DNA of 18,942 nucleotides, taken from positions 1-18,942 of the forward strand of contig JAAZFW010000467.1 in assembly GCA_012511525.1 (NCBI GenBank). The letters are read 5' to 3'. This document shows positions 14,777 through 18,942 of the stretch, piece by piece (position 1 is the stretch's first letter; every line of letters starts with the position of its first letter). The translations under genes were made by a program, and so were the position numbers. Below the pieces are notes generated by a model that saw only the letters and a list, made by a program, of their open reading frames with translations, was not told the origin of the DNA and did no database searches. Origin of the DNA: Clostridiaceae bacterium (GTDB taxonomy: Bacteria; Bacillota; Clostridia; Saccharofermentanales; UBA5734).

Positions 14777-15286
14777 ATGATGCAACCTCAAACCATCACC
14801 CTCAAACCCTACCGTGAGAGCGATCAGGACCGCCTGATCGAACTGCTGACCGACGCGTCGATCAGGGAAACCTACATGCTGCCCGATTTCACCGCTCCTG
14901 AAGACGCCAAGGCCATGTCCCGGAAGCTGCTGGCCGTCTCCTGGTCAGACGAACACTATGAGCGGGGCATCTACCTGGACAAAAGCCTGATCGGTTTTGT
15001 CAACGATGTGACCATCAGCGGACGGCAGATCGAAATCGGCTATGTCATCCATCCGGATCACCAGAATCGCGGCTATGCGACCCGGGCCGTAGCCGCCGCG
15101 ATCGACGACTTGTTCCGGATCGGCTTTTCCGAGATCAGCGCCACAGCCTTTTCAGAAAACATGGCCAGCCGCCGCGTGATGGAAAAATGCGGCATGAACC
15201 CAAACGGCCGGACCAGCCTGGTCTCCTACCGCGGCAAGCTTCGCCCCTGTGTCACGTACGCGGTCTCGAAACCAAAATCCGATTAA
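14777..15286 (+). CDS. GNAT family N-acetyltransferase (RimJ/RimL type)
   Basis: GNAT enzymes transfer acetyl from acetyl-CoA to an amine. The 169-residue protein starts with the usual ITLKPYRESDQDRLIELL. It has the beta-4 strand IEIGYVIHP (85-93) and the acetyl-CoA pyrophosphate loop QNRGYAT (96-102, the Q/RxxGxG/A signature), then ENMASRRVMEKCGM near 140, typical of the RimJ/RimL group. The substrate may be a protein N-terminus, an amino compound or an antibiotic; none can be chosen. Two ATG codons lie in tandem at 14777 and 14780 and the upstream region shows only a weak Shine-Dalgarno (AGGA), so the exact start is uncertain. No own promoter is evident downstream of the tRNA terminator. 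Confidence 0.87.
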   Translation: MMQPQTITLKPYRESDQDRLIELLTDASIRETYMLPDFTAPEDAKAMSRKLLAVSWSDEHYERGIYLDKSLIGFVNDVTISGRQIEIGYVIHPDHQNRGYATRAVAAAIDDLFRIGFSEISATAFSENMASRRVMEKCGMNPNGRTSLVSYRGKLRPCVTYAVSKPKSD

Positions 15287-15310
15287 CCCCTAAGCCTGGC
15301 CGCAAGACCA

Positions 15311-15829
15311 TTAATCCGCCTGGTATGTCTCGAAGCAGATGATCTGCTCGAGCGTTTTTCGCGTTGTCGGTTTGGGTCTGACAGTCGCATAGCCAAGCGG
15401 CGTCACCGCGACCACGCGCACCGGATCGGGGATGCCGAGCAACTGCTTGACCTTGGCTTCGTTGAAGCTGCCCAGCCAACAGGTCCCAAGGCCCTGTTCA
15501 TACGCTTCGAGGATCAGGTAGGCCGTGGCGATCGACAAGTCGACGGTGTCGCGCGGCTGGCCGCAGGACATGACAGAGCCCGGCGACGTGGCACAGGCCG
15601 CGATAAAGACCGGCGCCTGGCCGACAAAAGCCTGGCCGTTGCAAGCTTCGACCAGCCTGGCGATGGTCGCCTTGTCCTGGACCACAACAAACTTCCAGTT
15701 CTGGCGGTTGCTCGCGGATGGCGCCAGACGGGCGGCTTCCAGCACTTTTTCCAGTTTTTCCGGCTCGACGGGGCTGTCCGCGTAGCTGCGGATGCTGCGC
15801 CGTTCCCGGATCGCAGATAAGACATCCAT
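15311..15829 (-). CDS. Nitroreductase family protein (FMN-dependent)
   Basis: This 172-residue protein is a compact member of the nitroreductase fold, which uses FMN and NAD(P)H to reduce nitro groups, quinones or other acceptors. It opens MDVLSAIRERRSIRSYAD, where RRSIRSY is the FMN phosphate-binding signature. APSASNRQNWKFVVV (near 37-51) lines the FMN site, and GLGTCWLGSFN plus TPLGYA near the C-terminus complete the family pattern. I chose the ATG at 15829 because AAAGGAG lies nine bases before it; the in-frame ATG at 15838 directly abuts that site. It may be co-transcribed from murD, which ends about 100 bases upstream, or use the extended -10 site near 15868. The physiological substrate is unknown. 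Confidence 0.9.
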   Translation of the reverse strand: MDVLSAIRERRSIRSYADSPVEPEKLEKVLEAARLAPSASNRQNWKFVVVQDKATIARLVEACNGQAFVGQAPVFIAACATSPGSVMSCGQPRDTVDLSIATAYLILEAYEQGLGTCWLGSFNEAKVKQLLGIPDPVRVVAVTPLGYATVRPKPTTRKTLEQIICFETYQAD

Positions 15830-15867
15830 GGACGTCATCTCCTTTCAAACAGGTCTTGTCACATTCT

Positions 15868-15876
15868 ATGATAGCA
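15868..15876 (-). promoter_or_regulatory. Possible extended -10 promoter for the nitroreductase gene
   Basis: On the minus strand TGC (15876-15874) precedes TATCAT (15873-15868), matching TGnTATAAT with one mismatch. No convincing -35 is present. Transcription would begin near 15861, about 32 bases before the chosen start codon. Confidence 0.35.
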
Positions 15877-15926
15877 TCAATCCGCCCGGCCGGACAGAAA
15901 ACGCGAATCGTGAATCGATACGCCTC

Positions 15927-17354
15927 TCAATCTGCGAGGTCGTTGACCAGCTGGCGAAACAGGTCGCCCCGTTCCTCAAAATGGCGGAACTGGTCATAGC
16001 TGGTTCCGGCCGGTGACAAGACGACCACGTCGCCGGGCTCGGCCAGGGCACGCGCCTCGCGGACGGCATCGGGATAATTCTGGCAGCGCCGGATCTTGAG
16101 GCTGTCGTAAGCAACCCCGGCGTAACTGGCCTCGCGTTGCAGCACCTCGTCGATCTGCTCGCTGTTGGCTCCGCAATACACGATCTTGCGCGACACGGAC
16201 AAGATTGCCTCCCCAAGGCCCGTGTAATCACACTTCTTGTCCTGCCCGCCCAGGATCAGCACGGCTTTCTCCTTGCGTTCGGCCAGAGCGCGCAAAGCGG
16301 CCTTGGTCCGGGTCGGGCTGGTGTCGATCGAGCTGTTGTAATAGCGGACCCCATCCAGTTCGCGAACCAGTTCCAGGCGGTGGGCGACGCCGCCGAAACG
16401 GCGGGCGACCTCGGCGATCGCATCCGGTGTCACATATGGCCAGACCGCGGCCGCGGCCGCCAGGTAGTTTTCGACATTGTGCTGGCCGGGCAGGCGGATA
16501 TCGCAGGTCTTGACGATCCGCGCGGATCCGGACGCGTTCCGGCAGGTCAGGAAGCCGTCCTCGACCACCAGGCCTTCGGGCAGGCGGGCATCCGTCCGGC
16601 TGAAAAAAACGACCTCGCCCCGTGCTTCCGGAGCGAGCGAACGCGTTTCGTAGTTGGCCGCGTTGAGCACCAGGCGTCCGTAGAAGGGCTGGTAAAGCAT
16701 GATGTTTTTCTTGGCGTCGATGTACTCCTGGTAATCCTTGTGTACGTCGAGGTGGTTGGGCGAAATATTGGTGATCACGGCCGTATCCGGACTCTTGCGC
16801 ATACTCATCAGCTGAAAGCTGGACAGCTCGAGCACGACCATGTCGTCCGCGTGGATCGTCTCGATCTGGTCGAGCAGCGGCGTGCCGATGTTGCCGCCCA
16901 GGTGGACCGTGTAGCCGGCCTGTTCCAGCATCAGGCTGATCAGGGTCGTCGTCGTCGTCTTGCCGTCGCTGCCCGTGATGCCGAACATCCTGGCCGGGCA
17001 CAGTTCCATGAAAACTTCCATTTCCGATGTGATCACGGCGCCGCGCTCCCGTTCGGCGCGCAGTTCAGGCAAATCGTGGCGCATCTTGGGCGTCCGGAAA
17101 ACCAGGTCGAAGCCGTGCAGCCGGCTGAGGTAGTCCGGGCCGACCGACCAGGACAGGCTGATCTTGTCCTTCTCAAAATCGGCACGGGTTTTGCCCAGCA
17201 CCGGGTCGTCCGCAGCCAACTTGTCAAACGCCGTCATCTCCGCGCCCAGGCGGGCCAGGAAACGGATCAACGGCCGGTTGCTGATGCCGATGCCCAGCAC
17301 CGCAATCTTTTTACCCTTGATATAAGAACGGAACAAATCCAGTTTATCGTACAC
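15927..17354 (-). CDS. murD: UDP-N-acetylmuramoyl-L-alanine--D-glutamate ligase
   Basis: MurD adds D-glutamate to UDP-MurNAc-L-Ala in cytoplasmic peptidoglycan precursor synthesis. From the GTG at 17354 the protein has 475 residues. The N-terminal Rossmann-like domain starts YDKLDLFRSYIKGKKIAVLGIGISN. The ATP loop ITGSDGKTTTTTL is at 126-138. ITNISPNHLDVH and the HRLE of the central domain follow. The C-terminal domain ends LSPAGTSYDQFRHFEERGDLF, the MurD signature. The GTG start is chosen because GGGAGG lies six bases before it and because the best promoter places transcription start near 17396, downstream of the ATG codons at 17432 and 17423. The family NDSKATN region reads YNSSIDTSPTRTKAAL. 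No other mur or fts gene adjoins it, so it lies outside a dcw cluster here. Confidence 0.95.
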   Translation of the reverse strand: MYDKLDLFRSYIKGKKIAVLGIGISNRPLIRFLARLGAEMTAFDKLAADDPVLGKTRADFEKDKISLSWSVGPDYLSRLHGFDLVFRTPKMRHDLPELRAERERGAVITSEMEVFMELCPARMFGITGSDGKTTTTTLISLMLEQAGYTVHLGGNIGTPLLDQIETIHADDMVVLELSSFQLMSMRKSPDTAVITNISPNHLDVHKDYQEYIDAKKNIMLYQPFYGRLVLNAANYETRSLAPEARGEVVFFSRTDARLPEGLVVEDGFLTCRNASGSARIVKTCDIRLPGQHNVENYLAAAAAVWPYVTPDAIAEVARRFGGVAHRLELVRELDGVRYYNSSIDTSPTRTKAALRALAERKEKAVLILGGQDKKCDYTGLGEAILSVSRKIVYCGANSEQIDEVLQREASYAGVAYDSLKIRRCQNYPDAVREARALAEPGDVVVLSPAGTSYDQFRHFEERGDLFRQLVNDLAD

Positions 17355-17402
17355 AAGCACCCTCCCGGCGGCCATTGGCGCCGCCCAAAACATTCTATTT
17401 GA

Positions 17403-17432
17403 ATTATAATTTAACCCTTGCATTTTTGCCAA
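17403..17432 (-). promoter_or_regulatory. Promoter of murD
   Basis: On the minus strand TTGGCA (17432-17427), an 18-base spacer and a perfect TATAAT (17408-17403) form a good sigma-A promoter. Transcription should start near 17396, about 42 bases before the GTG start. The site overlaps the divergent tRNA-Leu(CAG) promoter. Confidence 0.7.
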
Positions 17433-17446
17433 CGGTGTTGTAAGAT
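17418..17446 (+). promoter_or_regulatory. Promoter of tRNA-Leu(CAG)
   Basis: TTGCAT (17418-17423), 17 bases, then TAAGAT (17441-17446) lie just before the tRNA. The -35 is weak, but the -10 and flank (TTGTAAGATAA) closely match the other tRNA-Leu promoter (TTGTTAAGATAA). Confidence 0.6.
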
Positions 17447-17458
17447 AATCCTCGACCC

Positions 17459-17545
17459 GCGGGAATGGCGGAATTGGCAGACGCGCTAGTTTCAGGTACT
17501 AGTGATCGAACGGTCATGCAGGTTCAAGTCCTGTTTCCCGCACCA
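17459..17545 (+). tRNA. tRNA-Leu(CAG)
   Basis: A class II tRNA with acceptor GCGGGAA/TTCCCGC, discriminator A and encoded CCA. Anticodon stem CTAGT/ACTAG encloses TTCAGGT, giving anticodon CAG for CUG leucine codons. The long variable arm (TGATCGAACGGTCA region) fits leucine. CUG is a very frequent leucine codon in the neighbouring genes. Confidence 0.95.
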
Positions 17546-17549
17546 GCAA

Positions 17550-17578
17550 GGGATCCGCTCATGCGGATCCCTTTTTTT
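17550..17578 (+). terminator. Terminator after tRNA-Leu(CAG)
   Basis: GGGATCCGC (17550-17558), loop TCAT and GCGGATCCC (17563-17571) make a perfect 9-bp stem followed by seven Ts. It separates the tRNA from the helicase gene that begins 36 bases later. Confidence 0.95.
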
Positions 17579-17614
17579 GCGGCTGATCGCCGCAAGGTAC
17601 AGGAGATCTGGTTC

Positions 17615-18942
17615 ATGCAGCAGCCCCCCGGCACCGAAAAGATCAGCCCGGACCTGGTGCCGGTCAGGATCGCGGTGCGATCCCTGGCCGAAGCGGTCCA
17701 CCGGCGCGGCGGCCTGGCCATGCCGCTTTACGGCGGTGTCGCCGCCGCCGACGGCATCCGCCTGCACCAGCGCTGCGTGCATCTGCTTTCCGAAGCGCTC
17801 GACAACAGGCCGGTCCAGGCGGAAGTAGCGCTGGAACAGGAAATAACCGTTGACATGTACCGTCTGCGGATCAGCGGCCGCTGCGACGCCCTGGTCGACG
17901 ACGAAAGCATGACCCGGATTTATGAAGTCAAATCGTTCAACGGGGCGGCGAGCCATCTGCCGCCCGGCGGCGAACCGCTGCACTGGGCCCAGGCCCGCCT
18001 ATACGCCTGGCTGTATCTCGCCTCCCGCCCCGCTTTGGAGCAGATCGAAGTCGCCGTTGTTTATATCGCCATGGACAGCCCTGACCTCATCCAGCATGTC
18101 CTGACCTATAAACGAATCGACCTAAAGGCTTTTTTCGAGGACACCTGCGCCCGCTACATTGATTTTGCCGCCCATATTCTGCGCCAGGAAAAGCATCGCC
18201 TGGAGAGCGGTCTGGCGCTTCGCTTCCCCTATCCCGAGCTGCGGCCCGGCCAGAAGCGCATGATGCAGGAGGTCGTCGGCGCGGCCCGCCAACTGGGGCG
18301 CGCCTTTATCGCCGCGCCGACCGGTACGGGCAAGACCATGGCGGTGCTGTATCCTGCCGTCAAAATTTTGGCTAACAAGCTGGTCCGCCAAGTATTCTAC
18401 CTGACCAACATGACCTCCGCCCGGATGGTGGCAGCCCGCGCGATGGAAGACCTGCACGCGGCCGGCTTGTCCATGAAAAGCCTGGTTCTCTTTGCCAAGG
18501 AGAAACTGTGTCTGGCCCCCGAGCTCTATTGCGACCAGCAGCGCTGTCCCTTCGCCCTGGCCTATTACGACCATTTGCCGGACGCCTTGCGCCAGCTTTT
18601 TCTGTCTGTGCATGTCGGACGCGACGAGATCCTGGCCTGCGCCCGCCAGTACCAGGTCTGCCCGTTCGAGCTCTCGCTCGACCTGGCCCTGTACTGCGAG
18701 GTTGTCATCTGCGACTACAACTACGCCTTCGACCCGCGGGTCCGCCTGGCCCGTTTTTTCGGCCCTGACCAGTCAAGCGCACACCTGCTTTTGGTCGACG
18801 AGGCGCATAACCTGCCCGACCGGTCGCGGCGCATGTACAGCGCGGTTCTGAGCCGTTCCGACGTGCAGCAGGCCTTCGATTCCGTTGCCGCCCTATCGCC
18901 TCAGCTAAACCAGGATCTGACGCGCATCCTGGCCTGGCTCGA
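17615..18942 (+). CDS. PD-(D/E)XK nuclease fused to DinG/XPD-type helicase (3' partial)
   Basis: This gene runs off the right edge; 442 codons are present. Residues 1-200 form a RecB/Cas4-like nuclease: H51, GRCDALVDD (D91), YEVKS (E104, K106) and QARLY (Q126 to Y130, the QxxxY motif). The helicase follows: LRPGQKRMM (209-217) as Q motif and APTGTGKT (234-241) as Walker A. Next is an insert with C299, C306, C311, C342 and C349, from which four probably hold a [4Fe-4S] cluster as in XPD and DinG. VICDYNYAFDPR (364-375) and VDEAHN (394-399) as the DEAH box come last. The protein probably unwinds and trims DNA in repair. Start: ATG with AGGAG nine bases upstream. The usual Firmicutes DinG has a DnaQ-type exonuclease instead. 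No own promoter is seen after the tRNA terminator. Motifs III-VI lie beyond the window. Confidence 0.88.
   Translation, partial: MQQPPGTEKISPDLVPVRIAVRSLAEAVHRRGGLAMPLYGGVAAADGIRLHQRCVHLLSEALDNRPVQAEVALEQEITVDMYRLRISGRCDALVDDESMTRIYEVKSFNGAASHLPPGGEPLHWAQARLYAWLYLASRPALEQIEVAVVYIAMDSPDLIQHVLTYKRIDLKAFFEDTCARYIDFAAHILRQEKHRLESGLALRFPYPELRPGQKRMMQEVVGAARQLGRAFIAAPTGTGKTMAVLYPAVKILANKLVRQVFYLTNMTSARMVAARAMEDLHAAGLSMKSLVLFAKEKLCLAPELYCDQQRCPFALAYYDHLPDALRQLFLSVHVGRDEILACARQYQVCPFELSLDLALYCEVVICDYNYAFDPRVRLARFFGPDQSSAHLLLVDEAHNLPDRSRRMYSAVLSRSDVQQAFDSVAALSPQLNQDLTRILAWL

Noticed and set aside
16137..17402. 421-codon open frame on the plus strand opposite murD
   Set aside because: Antisense shadow of murD; the murD motifs are complete on the other strand.
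17355..17432. Longer N-terminus for MurD from ATG codons at 17432, 17423, 17393 or 17375
   Set aside because: The promoter start near 17396 excludes the first two, none has a good ribosome binding site, and the family N-terminus begins at the GTG at 17354.
17492..17983. 163-codon minus-strand frame overlapping tRNA-Leu(CAG) and the helicase start
   Set aside because: It crosses a tRNA and a terminator and is antisense to the nuclease domain.
1..18942. Mobile element, CRISPR array or defence island
   Set aside because: No transposase, integrase, terminal repeats, direct-repeat arrays or phage genes were seen; the tRNA genes show no attachment-site duplication nearby.

Overview
The window is GC-rich bacterial chromosome with a housekeeping character, most likely from a GC-rich member of the Firmicutes, probably Clostridia. 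The grounds are a PyrR-regulated pyrimidine operon with a leader attenuator, a class 1B dihydroorotate dehydrogenase (PyrD with the iron-sulfur flavoprotein PyrK), strong AGGAGG-type ribosome binding sites, CCA-encoding tRNA genes, and AT-rich -10 boxes of sigma-A type in an otherwise GC-rich background. Nothing in the window looks like a phage, insertion sequence, CRISPR array or other mobile element.

Region 1 (about 1-13,070, almost all on the minus strand) is a long leftward transcription unit. It reads pyrR - pyrB - pyrC - pyrF - carB - pyrK - pyrD - pyrE-like - YgjP-type metallohydrolase - SDR oxidoreductase - small membrane protein. A DAHP synthase gene with its own extended -10 promoter follows. 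The pyr genes cover de novo UMP synthesis except for carA, which is absent; carB is preceded by an AT-rich 50-bp gap at the place where carA might be expected. Several junctions overlap (ATGA or TGATG), which implies translational coupling. The pyrR leader carries an exact match to the PyrR-binding consensus, a competing pairing, and a strong intrinsic terminator, so the operon should be attenuated when UMP is high.

Region 2 (about 13,030-14,730, plus strand) starts with a tRNA-Leu(CAA) whose promoter overlaps the divergent pyrR promoter. A multi-spanning membrane protein resembling the 10-TM heavy-metal exporter family follows. A consensus promoter then drives a tRNA(CAU)-tRNA-Tyr(GTA) pair that ends in a terminator.

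Region 3 (about 14,777-17,432) has a GNAT acetyltransferase on the plus strand, facing a nitroreductase-like gene and murD on the minus strand.

Region 4 (about 17,418 to the end, plus strand) begins with a tRNA-Leu(CAG) promoter that overlaps the murD promoter. The tRNA and a perfect terminator follow, then the first 442 codons of a nuclease-helicase fusion: an N-terminal PD-(D/E)XK RecB/Cas4-like domain joined to a DinG/XPD-type iron-sulfur helicase. The window edge cuts this gene.

Most of the window is ordinary metabolism. The points most worth a second look are the divergent PyrE-like protein, the missing carA, the PyrR attenuator, the paired tRNA-Leu/operon divergent promoters and the nuclease-helicase fusion. 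I do not see a clearly new system.
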